Source: Faecalibacterium sp. An121 (GTDB taxonomy: Bacteria > Bacillota > Clostridia > Oscillospirales > Ruminococcaceae). Taken from it: a stretch of DNA of 64,000 nt. The stretch's first letter is position 1; every line of letters begins with the position of its first letter. Both the position numbers and the translations under genes were made by a program. Positions 19,061-26,491 of this stretch are shown one piece after another. Below the pieces are notes generated by a model, which ran no database searches, was not told the DNA's origin, and saw only the letters and a list, made by a program, of their open reading frames with translations. Location: the NCBI RefSeq assembly GCF_002160915.1, contig NZ_NFLM01000014.1, positions 1 to 64,000 of the forward strand. Reading direction: 5' to 3'.

Positions 19061-19513
19061 TCACTGTGGATCAGTATTAATCTCCTCATGTGAAGTCATG
19101 CTCTTACCGTCAACCGCGTTCGCATCATACAAATCGTGCTTAATTTGGCTGGTGCTGATTTCCGGTGTTCTGGGCAGATATACAACTTCCACGCCCTCTT
19201 TTTTCAAAAAATCAAATTTACCTTTCCAGTCATCGCCCATAACAAAGGTATCCACACAATATTCATGCATATCTGAACGTTTTTGCTGCCAGTTTTCTTC
19301 GGGAATAACAAGATCAACATAACGAATTGCTTCAAGGAGCTGTTTTCGCTGCTCATAGGTGAAATAGGTTTTCTTGTGTTTCTCATTCCAGTTGAACTCA
19401 TCAGAAGAAACGGCCACAATGAGATAGTCACCAAGAGCCTTTGCTCTTTTTAGCAGATTGATATGGCCATAGTGCAACAGATCAAAAGTGCCATATGTAA
19501 TAACTCGTTTCAT
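19061..19513 (-). CDS. tagD: Glycerol-3-phosphate cytidylyltransferase
   Basis: Makes CDP-glycerol from CTP and glycerol-3-phosphate. [20 protein letters not shown] contains the nucleotidyltransferase HxGH signature (HYGH), and [14 protein letters not shown] the second conserved motif (ISTS). The frame is open to 19615, but ATG at 19513 matches the family start and follows AAGGAGAACGAG. A C-terminal tail beyond the core ([20 protein letters not shown]) is irregular. Paired with the TagB-like gene it argues for glycerol-phosphate in the capsule. Confidence 0.9.
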   Translation of the reverse strand: MKRVITYGTFDLLHYGHINLLKRAKALGDYLIVAVSSDEFNWNEKHKKTYFTYEQRKQLLEAIRYVDLVIPEENWQQKRSDMHEYCVDTFVMGDDWKGKFDFLKKEGVEVVYLPRTPEISTSQIKHDLYDANAVDGKSMTSHEEINTDPQ

Positions 19514-19592
19514 TCTCGTTCTCCTTGTATTTTTCCAAAGGCTTGAATCATCATTGATATCTAGCGCAGATTCGTCATCTCTGCTTTCTTCT

Positions 19593-19680
19593 ACGTTGTA
19601 TAAGCTTAGTAACAATCTTTACGCGCTAAATTATCGCAGAAGTAATCGGAGGCTCCATACTACTAATACTACTATTTGTC
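19593..19680 (+). pseudogene. N-terminal fragment of a serine-acetyltransferase-like gene, opposite strand
   Basis: The plus strand reads [20 protein letters not shown], close to the N-terminus of the intact neighbour on the other strand (LWKLSHKLYAHGYRRVGRTL): L-x-KLS-x2-LYA-x2-YRR is shared. No hexapeptide repeats follow, and the fragment runs head-on into the 3' end of the intact gene. I take it as a broken paralogue from a local rearrangement. DNA identity between the two is only moderate. Confidence 0.4.
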
Positions 19681-19700
19681 TTCATTTTCTGCTTCTCAAC

Positions 19701-20117
19701 TCAATTCTTGCCGGACTTCCAATCGCAATACAGTTTCTCTGGCACATCTGTTATTACTGTTGTGTTCGCTCCTATAATCGAATTCTCGCCAACATAAATG
19801 TCGCCGAGAATAACCGTTCCAGCACCAATCAATACATTGTCACCTATATGCGGCGGCTTCCCATCATTAACTCCATTCGACCACTTACAGCCAATCGTCA
19901 CATTCCCGAAAATCTTGCAATTATCTCCAATAATACAGTCTCTATGTACCACGCATCCAAGGCCATGATAAAAGAATACCGTGTTACAGCCTATCTCCGC
20001 TTCAGTGGAAATACTATTTGCATTTAATACATTGTATATCAATTCCAAAGTCCTTCCTACACGTCTGTACCCATGCGCATATAATTTATGAGATAGCTTC
20101 CACAATTTACTATTCAT
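19701..20117 (-). CDS. Serine O-acetyltransferase-like hexapeptide acetyltransferase
   Basis: 138 residues: a short N-terminal helix region (LWKLSHKLYAHGYRR) and a left-handed beta-helix (EIGCNTVFFYHGLGCVVHRD, NCKIFGNVTIGCKWSNGV, IGDNVLIGAGTVILGDIYVG, ENSIIGANTTVITDVPE). The form is that of short CysE-like proteins found in capsule clusters, where they are thought to O-acetylate polysaccharide sugars rather than serine. The catalytic His may be that in YHGLGCVVH. AT-rich; the first of the variable-core genes in transcription order. Confidence 0.78.
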   Translation of the reverse strand: MNSKLWKLSHKLYAHGYRRVGRTLELIYNVLNANSISTEAEIGCNTVFFYHGLGCVVHRDCIIGDNCKIFGNVTIGCKWSNGVNDGKPPHIGDNVLIGAGTVILGDIYVGENSIIGANTTVITDVPEKLYCDWKSGKN

Positions 20118-20165
20118 TTATTTCCTCCATGCATAAAAACATATCCTATCCGGATAGTATCCTCT

Positions 20166-21518
20166 TCATTCCCCGCTCATCGCCGTCGTTGCCCCTTCTG
20201 CGATCCCCTCCGTGCTCTCCGGCAAAAACAAAATCTTCACCGTCGCCAGCATAATTTTCAGGTCCTCAATGATGCTGGGATGTGCAATGTACATCAGGTC
20301 CATTTGCAGCTTATCGTAGGGCGTTGTATTGTACTTGCCATACACCTGCGCATACCCTGTCAGTCCCGCCTTGGCCTGCAAACGCAGTGCAAACTCCGGC
20401 ATCTCCTCGCAGTATTGTGCTGCGATCTCAGGGCGTTCCGGACGGGGGCCGCAGATGGACAAATCCCCCTTCAGGATGTTGATCAGCTGGGGCAGCTCGT
20501 CGATGCGGCACTTGCGGATAATATGCCCCACCGGCGTGATGCGGTCGTCCTTATCGCCGGTCGAAAGCCGCGCCACACCATCCTTCTCTGCATCCACCCG
20601 CATACTGCGGAACTTCATGATTTCGAACGGCTTTCCGTCCTTTGTCAGGCGCACCTGTTTGTAAAATGCAGGCCCGCCATCCGACTTGATGGCAATGGCA
20701 GTTACCAGGAAGATGGGACTGGTGATCACCAGTGCAGCGAGCGACAACACAATGTCCATCGCACGCTTGATAAACAGATATTCAGGGTTTGCCATATATC
20801 GCCCGACCCGCAGCATGGGTAGGTGGAACATATGCATCGGATACGCACCGCTCATGATCACATCGCCGATTCGCGGGACCACAAACACACTGATGTCCCG
20901 CGCCACACAGTACTTCAAAATAATGTTCCGGTCGTGACTGTGGATACCGCTGAGAAATACAGTTTTCATGCCGTCCAGCGCATGCAGATCGTCCAGGCAT
21001 TTTTTCACATGCATGCTTGTTCTGACATTGTATTTTAAGTTCAGGTCATACTCATTGATGAGTTTTTCCATCCCATGACGTTCATCGTAAATCACCGCTG
21101 TCGCCTGAGGCGGGAACGTGTCATAATACCAGCGATGCGCTATAAACGCCCACAATACAGCCATCACACACTGGCCCGCAATGGCTGCCATACCGGGTAT
21201 CAGATTGCACAGTTTTGCGGAAAGCAAACAGATCACAATATAGATCAGTCCGTCGGTCGCCATGGCTGCCAGGATCTGGCTGTAAACCAGTTCTGAAACG
21301 CGCTGCATGGACATCAAAAAGGCATCGTATACTTTTCCAAGAATGATGTACAGCCCCGCATAGAGTGCCAGTATGCAGGCATGTCCCATCCAACCAAATG
21401 GAGTGTGAATATGTTTTGCATAGTAAAAAAACCAGCATACTGCGAACGGCACTGCAACGAGAAATACATCCAACAGCTTCACAACACGCAGCATCACATC
21501 GTGCTGAAATTTCGACAT
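20166..21518 (-). CDS. Initiating sugar-phosphate transferase (polyprenyl glycosylphosphotransferase)
   Basis: Puts the first sugar-phosphate on undecaprenyl phosphate. The N-terminal half holds about four membrane segments and a nucleotide-sugar-like domain; the C-terminal ~190 residues form the catalytic domain: IKRAMDIVLSLAALVITSPI, GPAFYKQVRLTKDGKPFEI, MKFRSMRVDAE, RIDELPQLINILKGDLSICG and PRPERPE. GGAGGAAACCT before 21518 fixes the start over 21533. GC-rich, so it belongs to the conserved flank. The sugar (Glc-P, Gal-P or HexNAc-P) is not resolved. Confidence 0.88.
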   Translation of the reverse strand: MSKFQHDVMLRVVKLLDVFLVAVPFAVCWFFYYAKHIHTPFGWMGHACILALYAGLYIILGKVYDAFLMSMQRVSELVYSQILAAMATDGLIYIVICLLSAKLCNLIPGMAAIAGQCVMAVLWAFIAHRWYYDTFPPQATAVIYDERHGMEKLINEYDLNLKYNVRTSMHVKKCLDDLHALDGMKTVFLSGIHSHDRNIILKYCVARDISVFVVPRIGDVIMSGAYPMHMFHLPMLRVGRYMANPEYLFIKRAMDIVLSLAALVITSPIFLVTAIAIKSDGGPAFYKQVRLTKDGKPFEIMKFRSMRVDAEKDGVARLSTGDKDDRITPVGHIIRKCRIDELPQLINILKGDLSICGPRPERPEIAAQYCEEMPEFALRLQAKAGLTGYAQVYGKYNTTPYDKLQMDLMYIAHPSIIEDLKIMLATVKILFLPESTEGIAEGATTAMSGE

Positions 21519-21562
21519 AGGTTTCCTCCGCAATCCTTCAATATCAAATACCCCTCAAAAGT

Positions 21563-21607
21563 AAGGGCTGCCTCCCTGCCACACGTTGTGTCTGGAAAGC
21601 AGCCCTT
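21563..21607 (-). terminator. Hairpin in the gap before the initiating transferase
   Basis: AAGGGCTGC (21563-21571) pairs with GCAGCCCTT (21599-21607), with partly paired DNA between. On the minus strand it is followed by TTACTTTTGA, a weak T tract. It lies between the regulatory genes (cpsB to the secreted protein) and the sugar-transfer genes, so it may act as a partial terminator that lowers expression of the downstream part. Confidence 0.5.
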
Positions 21608-21679
21608 TTCGCAAGTCCTTACTGTCTTTTACACTTTTCTTCAGGCCGGCTGCCTTTTACCCCAAAGCCTTTTTCAAAC

Positions 21680-22396
21680 TCAGCCCTGCACCTGTGTCCG
21701 GGCCATGATCATGACAGGCCCGGAGCTGTAGACGGTCAGGTACACAACGCCGTTCACGACGCGCACGGGCACGGTGCGGGAGTTGCCGTTGCGGTCCCAG
21801 CAGATCGCCACCACCTGGGTGCCGTCAGCCACACCAGGCACCGAAATGGCCACCTGTACACTGCCGCTTTCCGCAATGACAGCCTCCGCGCTGGCCGAGG
21901 CGGCCACGTCGTACAGGGCAATGGGAGCGTACTCACTGGCCGACGCGCCCACAGTCGTCTCAAAGGTTGCAGCAGCGGCAGGAGCCGTGGTTTCCAGCAG
22001 CTGCTCGGTGCTTTCCGCGTTGGTAACCTGGTTGTAAAGGTTATTCAGCTGACCGTTGGCCGCATAGCTCAGGCCGCTCTCGGTAGCAACTGCCGCCAGC
22101 TGTTCAGCCGTAGCACCGGGGTTGGCCGCTTCTACGGCAGCGTTGGCCGTCAGGGTCACCGAGACCGGTGTCACCTGGATCACCGCTGCTTCCGAGTCCT
22201 GCACCTGATCACCCGTAGGTGTAGTCACAGTAATGGTGCTGCCGGTGGTGGTCGTGGTGGTGGACTCGCTCACCTCCACCTCACTCTGGGTACGGCTGGG
22301 ATGCCAATCGATGGCCAGAGCCTGGCTGCCCATGGCCGCCGCCATCACTGCCACCAGAGAAACGCTGGTCAGCTTCAAGATCCATTGTTTACGCAT
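21680..22396 (-). CDS. Secreted protein of unknown function in the capsule operon
   Basis: 238 residues. MRKQWILKLTSVSLVAVMAA then AMGSQALA is a classic signal peptide, cut after ALA. A Ser/Thr-rich linker (SESTTTTTTGSTITVTT) follows, then an Ala-rich helical part (SVTLTANAAVEAANPGATAE) and a C-terminal beta-rich domain ending VVYLTVYSSGPVMIMARTQ. No catalytic motif is seen. The start at 22396 has GGAGGTAAGTAAC; the longer frame overlaps cpsD. Its place right after cpsD suggests a role outside the cell in capsule export or attachment; this is inference only. Confidence 0.72.
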   Translation of the reverse strand: MRKQWILKLTSVSLVAVMAAAMGSQALAIDWHPSRTQSEVEVSESTTTTTTGSTITVTTPTGDQVQDSEAAVIQVTPVSVTLTANAAVEAANPGATAEQLAAVATESGLSYAANGQLNNLYNQVTNAESTEQLLETTAPAAAATFETTVGASASEYAPIALYDVAASASAEAVIAESGSVQVAISVPGVADGTQVVAICWDRNGNSRTVPVRVVNGVVYLTVYSSGPVMIMARTQVQG

Positions 22397-22397
22397 G

Positions 22398-23171
22398 TTA
22401 CTTACCTCCATTGTCGGTCGTTTTTCCTGTATCTCTGGTATGACTACCGCCATATCCATAGCCATAACGGGAACCTTTGTAATAATAGCCGGAACGATAA
22501 TAGCGATGATAATAGACGCTGGATCGCCCGCTTACATCGGCACGGTTGAGGACCAGGCCCAGCAGCGGCGTATCTGTGCGCCGCAGCATCTGCACCGAGT
22601 TGTCCACCACCTTGCGGGGCGTGTCGCCGCTGCGCACCACCAGCACACTACCATCGCAGTATCGGGCAATATTCAGCGCGTCGGCCACACTGGCCAGCGG
22701 CGGTGTGTCCACCAGGATGTAGGCAAAATGCTCTTTGCAGTAGTCCAGCATCCTGGCGAAGTTGGCGCTTTCCAGCAGGATAGTGGGATTGACGATGGCG
22801 GTCGTCACCGGGATCATATAGCCGTTGGGAATATTGGTTTTATAAATGATGTTTTGCACATCCGTCTTGCCCGCCAGATAGTGGGCCGCGCCCAGCAGCT
22901 TTTCTTTATCGGCGCTGTGCAGTCCATACTTGCGGCGCATCTCCGAATTGCGAAAGTCGCAGTCGATGAGCAGCGACGGGGTCCCCACCTCCGCCATCAT
23001 CCGCCAGAGCTGCATGGCGATGAAACTCTTTCCTTCGTTGGGCACACTGCTGGTCACCATAATGGTCTTGATCTGGTCCCCACAAAAGCCCAGGTTGATC
23101 CGCAGCTGGTTGAGGGCCTCAGTCACCTCGAAGGACAGCTGCGGTATTCTGCTGATTTCCAGTTCCTTCAT
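22398..23171 (-). CDS. cpsD: Capsule tyrosine kinase, CpsD/CapB type (BY-kinase)
   Basis: Cytosolic autokinase that works with CpsC to control chain length. Walker A SSVPNEGKSFIAMQL (~residue 41), Walker A' PSLLIDCDFRNSEM and Walker B FAYILVDTPPLASVADALN are all present. The C-terminal tail is tyrosine-rich (VYYHRYYRSGYYYKGSRYGY, then GYGG), the usual autophosphorylation cluster and a long one. ATG at 23171 overlaps the cpsC stop as ATGA. The partner phosphatase is cpsB, two genes upstream. Confidence 0.92.
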   Translation of the reverse strand: MKELEISRIPQLSFEVTEALNQLRINLGFCGDQIKTIMVTSSVPNEGKSFIAMQLWRMMAEVGTPSLLIDCDFRNSEMRRKYGLHSADKEKLLGAAHYLAGKTDVQNIIYKTNIPNGYMIPVTTAIVNPTILLESANFARMLDYCKEHFAYILVDTPPLASVADALNIARYCDGSVLVVRSGDTPRKVVDNSVQMLRRTDTPLLGLVLNRADVSGRSSVYYHRYYRSGYYYKGSRYGYGYGGSHTRDTGKTTDNGGK

Positions 23172-23986
23172 TTGGCACCTCTCTTTTTGAACCATCTGCG
23201 TTTTTTGTTCGCCTCATCGAATCCTCCCATATTTGTCTCAGGGATGGTGGCCAGAGGCTGCACGCCAAAATACTTTTCGATATCGTCCGGAGTGACGAAG
23301 GTATCGTTCATGAGATACCGCAGCAGCAGTACGCCGCAGCAGAGGATTGCTCCCAGCATCCCGCCCAGTACCACATTGCGGGCGGTGCTGGGGCTGGATT
23401 TTTCGGTGGGCGGGATCGCGGACTCCACCAGATTGGGTTCATCTGTCTCCATGATCTGGGGCAGGTAGATGCAGGCCTGTTCCACCAGCTCATTGGCGAT
23501 GTCCGCCGCCTGCCTGGGATCAGGGCTGGTCACGGTGATATCCAGAATACGGGTATCTGTGGCGTTGGTGATCTGGATCATCTCGGCCAAAGCCCTTGTA
23601 CTCATGGACTTCTCACCTTCTGCATCCATCAGTTCCAGGTTTTTGATCACATCCTCCAGCAGCGGCCGGCTGAGCATCAGTTCCTGATAATCCGCGGTCA
23701 GCTGAGCGCCGATCTGCAGATCGGTCAGGTCCACCACTGAATTGTTGGAGGCCGAAACGATGTAGATGCTGGACGTAGCCTTATACAGGGGGGTCATGAG
23801 AAATTTTGTCACCCCAAAGGCGATCCCTGCCCCCAGCACCAGACAGAGAAAGATCTGCCACCAGTGGTCCAAAAGCAGGTAGAATACCTCCACCAGGTCG
23901 ATCTCTGTTGTATCAGCCCGCTGCTGCCGTACCACCGGCGTCTGTATGTTGGGCGATGCCATGTCATTGCGGTTTTGTTGTTCCAT
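23168..23986 (-). CDS. cpsC: Chain-length regulator / kinase activator, Wzz/CpsC type
   Basis: Membrane adaptor with two transmembrane segments: VFYLLLDHWWQIFLCLVLGA near residue 35 and VVLGGMLGAILCCGVLLLRY near 215, with the Wzz domain outside (PLYKATSSIYIVSASNN). TEKSSPSTARNVVLG carries the proline-rich stretch before the second segment. The cytosolic tail (IEKYFGVQPLATIPE) activates CpsD. Starts at 23986 (AGGAGAAAGAAGACGG before it). Confidence 0.92.
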   Translation of the reverse strand: MEQQNRNDMASPNIQTPVVRQQRADTTEIDLVEVFYLLLDHWWQIFLCLVLGAGIAFGVTKFLMTPLYKATSSIYIVSASNNSVVDLTDLQIGAQLTADYQELMLSRPLLEDVIKNLELMDAEGEKSMSTRALAEMIQITNATDTRILDITVTSPDPRQAADIANELVEQACIYLPQIMETDEPNLVESAIPPTEKSSPSTARNVVLGGMLGAILCCGVLLLRYLMNDTFVTPDDIEKYFGVQPLATIPETNMGGFDEANKKRRWFKKRGAK

Positions 23987-24006
23987 CCGTCTTCTTTCTC
24001 CTGCCT

Positions 24007-25026
24007 TCAAATTTCTGCATAGAACAGCTGTAAAATCGTTTCCTGCAAGCTGTCCTCATCCAGGTAGTAAGCCCAATAGCCGTCCTCCACTGTGTTTTCG
24101 CCATCGATGGTGAGCAAGGGCTGTTCTGTATAGGTTTTCAGTTTATCTGCGATATCCACTGCGGTGCCGCTGGCCATGTCCGTGATGACATACTCCGACA
24201 GTTCCTCATAAGCAGTGACCGCAAATTCCGGGTCCATCCCCCTCACCTTTTCTTCAAACGCAGTGAGGAACTGCCGCTGCCGGGCCATACGGGCCAGGTT
24301 TGTCTGGTCATCCACGTTCTGGCGCTGGCGAACATACTCGAAAGCCTGTTCGCCGTTGAGGGTGATGGTCTCCCCTTCCACAAGGGACGGGTCGATGGCG
24401 GAAAAGTCCGAGGTCACCGTCAGCGTCACACCGCCGATCAGGTCCACCAGGATGCCCACACCTCCCATATTCAGGGAAAAATATCCGTCGATGGGCTGAT
24501 CGTCCAACAGCATGGACACTGCCAACACATTGTTTTCGCAGCTTTGCTCCCGGCCATTGCCATAGGCGTGGGCCAGAGCGATCTGCTGTTTGATGGTATA
24601 GGCCACCGTTCCCATCATACTGAGCACCGGCACCTCCACCATGCTGTCGCGGTTGATCTGCAGCAGCTGCCAGGTCTTGGCGGCGTTATCCAGCACCAGA
24701 AGGATCTGAGTATCGGCCTGGCCGCCAGCCACATAACTTTGAGTACCCACCGCCGGGCCCATGACGTCGATGCCCAAAAAGAGGTAACTTTCGAGATCCG
24801 GACGCTGCCGGTAGTTCTTGCCTTTATAAGTGATCTCCTTCAGCTCGGCGGCGGTACGGTGGTCGTTGGTGGTGTAGCTGTCCGAGGCGTTGACACGGTC
24901 CTGCTCATCGTCCATTCGCTGCAACAGCCAGGCCCCGCCGCCCAGAGCGGCCACGGATGCTGCCAAAGCGCCTGCCGCTTTCAGCACATCCCGCCGGCTG
25001 ACCCGTTTACGTCCATACCGGCTCAT
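24007..25026 (-). CDS. LytR-CpsA-Psr (LCP) family ligase
   Basis: LCP proteins transfer undecaprenyl-linked capsule or teichoic acid to peptidoglycan. Motifs: YLFLGIDVMGP, ADTQILLVLDNAAKTWQLLQ, INRDSMVEV (Arg of the lipid site), IDGYFSLNMGGVGILVDLIG and YVRQRQNVDDQTNLARMARQ (R-x-R ... D-x-D/N). The N-terminus SRRDVLKAAGALAASVAALG resembles a twin-arginine signal rather than the plain anchor common in the family. ATG at 25026 overlaps the cpsB stop (ATGA) and follows GGAGGCACC. The domain is shorter than typical CpsA, with no long linker. Confidence 0.87.
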   Translation of the reverse strand: MSRYGRKRVSRRDVLKAAGALAASVAALGGGAWLLQRMDDEQDRVNASDSYTTNDHRTAAELKEITYKGKNYRQRPDLESYLFLGIDVMGPAVGTQSYVAGGQADTQILLVLDNAAKTWQLLQINRDSMVEVPVLSMMGTVAYTIKQQIALAHAYGNGREQSCENNVLAVSMLLDDQPIDGYFSLNMGGVGILVDLIGGVTLTVTSDFSAIDPSLVEGETITLNGEQAFEYVRQRQNVDDQTNLARMARQRQFLTAFEEKVRGMDPEFAVTAYEELSEYVITDMASGTAVDIADKLKTYTEQPLLTIDGENTVEDGYWAYYLDEDSLQETILQLFYAEI

Positions 25027-25742
25027 GGTGCCTCCGTAGTGGGGATGGTGACCCATTCCCCATTGAGGTCGATTTTGGTGAGGAAGTCCTCTCCCAATTT
25101 CTGCATAACGACTTTTCTTCCTTCTTTCAGATTGGGCGGACGGGATGTCAGGTTATGACAATCGCTGCCCAGCAGAGGCATATGGGCCATCTGCAGCAGG
25201 TCCAGCGCCAGCCGCCGGGTGCCCCAGCGGAGCAAACTCCCCGCATTGACTTGCAGCCCGATGGGCAGTTGCGCCAACTGCTTCAGCTTGTGTTTGTTGG
25301 ACTTGCTGAAACAGAATCGCTCGGGGTGGACCAGTACCACATCATAGCGGCGGTCCAGGACCAGAGCCTCCACCGTCTCCACCTGGAGATCGGTCCAGTC
25401 GGTAAAGGGCATCTCCAGCATGAGGGTCCGGGTGTCCCGGATGCACAGCGGCTCCAGGTCCCGCTCCTCCATGTGAGAGAAATAGGTCACCTCCGCCGCC
25501 GGGAGTACCTGAGGCAGGTCATCCGTCATGGCAGCGGACAGGCGCTCCAGAGCCTCCGCCCGCCGGGCGCAGAATGCGTCGATCCCTTCATGGTGCGCAT
25601 AATAATGGGAAGTGGCGCAGACCACATCCACGCCCTGTTCTGCCTCCCGCCGCAGCATGGCCAGGGATATTTCCACCGATTGGCTGCCGTCATCAAAATC
25701 CGGCAGGATGTGGCTATGTAAATCGATCGTTTTAAGCTGCAT
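25023..25742 (-). CDS. cpsB: Capsule tyrosine phosphatase, CpsB/CapC (PHP) type
   Basis: Manganese-dependent PHP-fold phosphatase that removes phosphate from the CpsD tyrosine tail. DLHSHILPDFDDGSQSVEIS at residue 7 is the signature; metal ligands continue in CATSHYYAHHEG, PAAEVTYF, VLVHPERFCF and LLGSDCHNLTSRPPNL. 239 residues is close to the family's usual length. AGAAAGGACAG lies before the ATG, inside the end of the preceding frame. Confidence 0.93.
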   Translation of the reverse strand: MQLKTIDLHSHILPDFDDGSQSVEISLAMLRREAEQGVDVVCATSHYYAHHEGIDAFCARRAEALERLSAAMTDDLPQVLPAAEVTYFSHMEERDLEPLCIRDTRTLMLEMPFTDWTDLQVETVEALVLDRRYDVVLVHPERFCFSKSNKHKLKQLAQLPIGLQVNAGSLLRWGTRRLALDLLQMAHMPLLGSDCHNLTSRPPNLKEGRKVVMQKLGEDFLTKIDLNGEWVTIPTTEAP

Positions 25743-26241
25743 GGAGCTCTGTCCTTTCTGTTTGACCCAGGAGCTGCTCCAGCTTTTGGCGCTGATCCGG
25801 CGTCAGCTTTTCAGGTGTATCCTGCAATCTCAGCACACCATTTGCAGGAACACATCCATTCAGTTTATCGGTACATCCCAGAGGTTTCTTCCCGTCTGCC
25901 TTGCAGGGTGCAAAATTCCTGCCGGCCCAACGCTCGCCTTTGTCCAATCCTGCCAATGACTCAGGCTGCCACTCATCCCCTACGATTCCAATACACTTTC
26001 CACATTTTTCTGTGCTATGCTGTGCGAAAGCCTTGTCGAGGGCGTTCCAACGCTTCGCCTTTCTGCGCATGTCTTCGGGCTGTTTTTGGCCTGGATCCAG
26101 CAAGCTCTGCGCTCCTTCACACCGGCGCTTTGCGCCGGTTCGATGCGATTTTGTGCAGCTCTCGCCTGTGGGGCAAACAGCATCCATTTTGCTGCATGGC
26201 GGCATGGTCCACCCGTTGTGTTCGGATAAAACCAACGCCAT
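25732..26241 (-). CDS. Unknown Cys-rich ORF, possible first gene of the cps operon
   Basis: 169 codons from an ATG that follows AAAGGAGGAAAGGGC, an excellent ribosome site, and ending 11 bp inside cpsB. The product is basic and Cys-rich (PPCSKMDAVCPTGESC, KCGKCIG) with a helical end (LTPDQRQKLEQLLGQTERTE). I recognise no family. The frame extends upstream without stop to an ATG inside the left recombination site. Against it: the DNA holds several short palindromes (for example ACCGGCGC / GCGCCGGT near 26133), the opposite strand is also open, and composition is odd. It may instead be a structured leader between the promoter at 26.33 kb and cpsB. Confidence 0.45.
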   Translation of the reverse strand: MALVLSEHNGWTMPPCSKMDAVCPTGESCTKSHRTGAKRRCEGAQSLLDPGQKQPEDMRRKAKRWNALDKAFAQHSTEKCGKCIGIVGDEWQPESLAGLDKGERWAGRNFAPCKADGKKPLGCTDKLNGCVPANGVLRLQDTPEKLTPDQRQKLEQLLGQTERTELHAA

Positions 26242-26262
26242 GCCCTTTCCTCCTTTGTACCC

Positions 26263-26299
26263 AAAGGTATCCTCCATCTGGAAAATGGAGGATACCTTT
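26263..26299 (+). repeat. Left recombination site of the switch
   Basis: A perfect 15-bp inverted repeat, AAAGGTATCCTCCAT (26263-26277) and ATGGAGGATACCTTT (26285-26299), flanks the asymmetric 7-bp spacer CTGGAAA (26278-26284). That is the layout of tyrosine-recombinase core sites: two binding arms around a 6-8 bp crossover. As RNA it would also form a stable hairpin in the cps leader. Confidence 0.8.
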
Positions 26300-26318
26300 T
26301 ACTGCTGAATGTATATGT

Positions 26319-26347
26319 ATTTTAGCATGGTTTCGAGTGTTTTGCAA
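26319..26347 (-). promoter_or_regulatory. Leftward promoter facing the cps operon
   Basis: On the minus strand TTGCAA (26347-26342), a 17-bp spacer, then TAAAAT (26324-26319) preceded by TG one base away (extended -10). The start would fall near 26312, so the transcript runs through the left recombination site into the cps genes. It lies inside the invertible segment. It is the best leftward promoter seen between the recombinase gene and cpsB. Confidence 0.65.
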
Positions 26348-26370
26348 GTAGAGCGAGTTCGTCCGCAACC

Positions 26371-26398
26371 AAAATCGTGCAATGTAACAAACGATTTT
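26371..26398. promoter_or_regulatory. Palindrome between the two divergent promoters
   Basis: AAAATCGT (26371-26378) and ACGATTTT (26391-26398) form an 8-bp inverted repeat with a 12-bp spacer, roughly midway between the leftward cps promoter and the rightward recombinase promoter. A regulator bound here could affect both. What binds is unknown. Confidence 0.4.
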
Positions 26399-26417
26399 TG
26401 CGACCCTATACCAATAT

Positions 26418-26446
26418 TTTACAGATCGCAAGAACGGCCATGTAAT
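26418..26446 (+). promoter_or_regulatory. Predicted promoter of the recombinase gene
   Basis: TTTACA (26418-26423), 17-bp spacer, TGTAAT (26441-26446), 45 bp before the recombinase start. A second possible -10, TATGAT, lies at 26453. The -10 is imperfect, which would suit low recombinase expression. Confidence 0.45.
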
Positions 26447-26491
26447 AGACTGTATGATTTATGTAACGAAATGCAGTAAGGAGAGATCAAT

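Noticed and set aside
26263-26299. Left recombination site read as a simple terminator
   Set aside because: The stem is long, but on the minus strand it is followed by TTTGGG and not a T tract. The second copy with the same asymmetric spacer in reverse fits recombination sites far better. A terminator role for rightward reading (TTTT after the stem) cannot be fully excluded.
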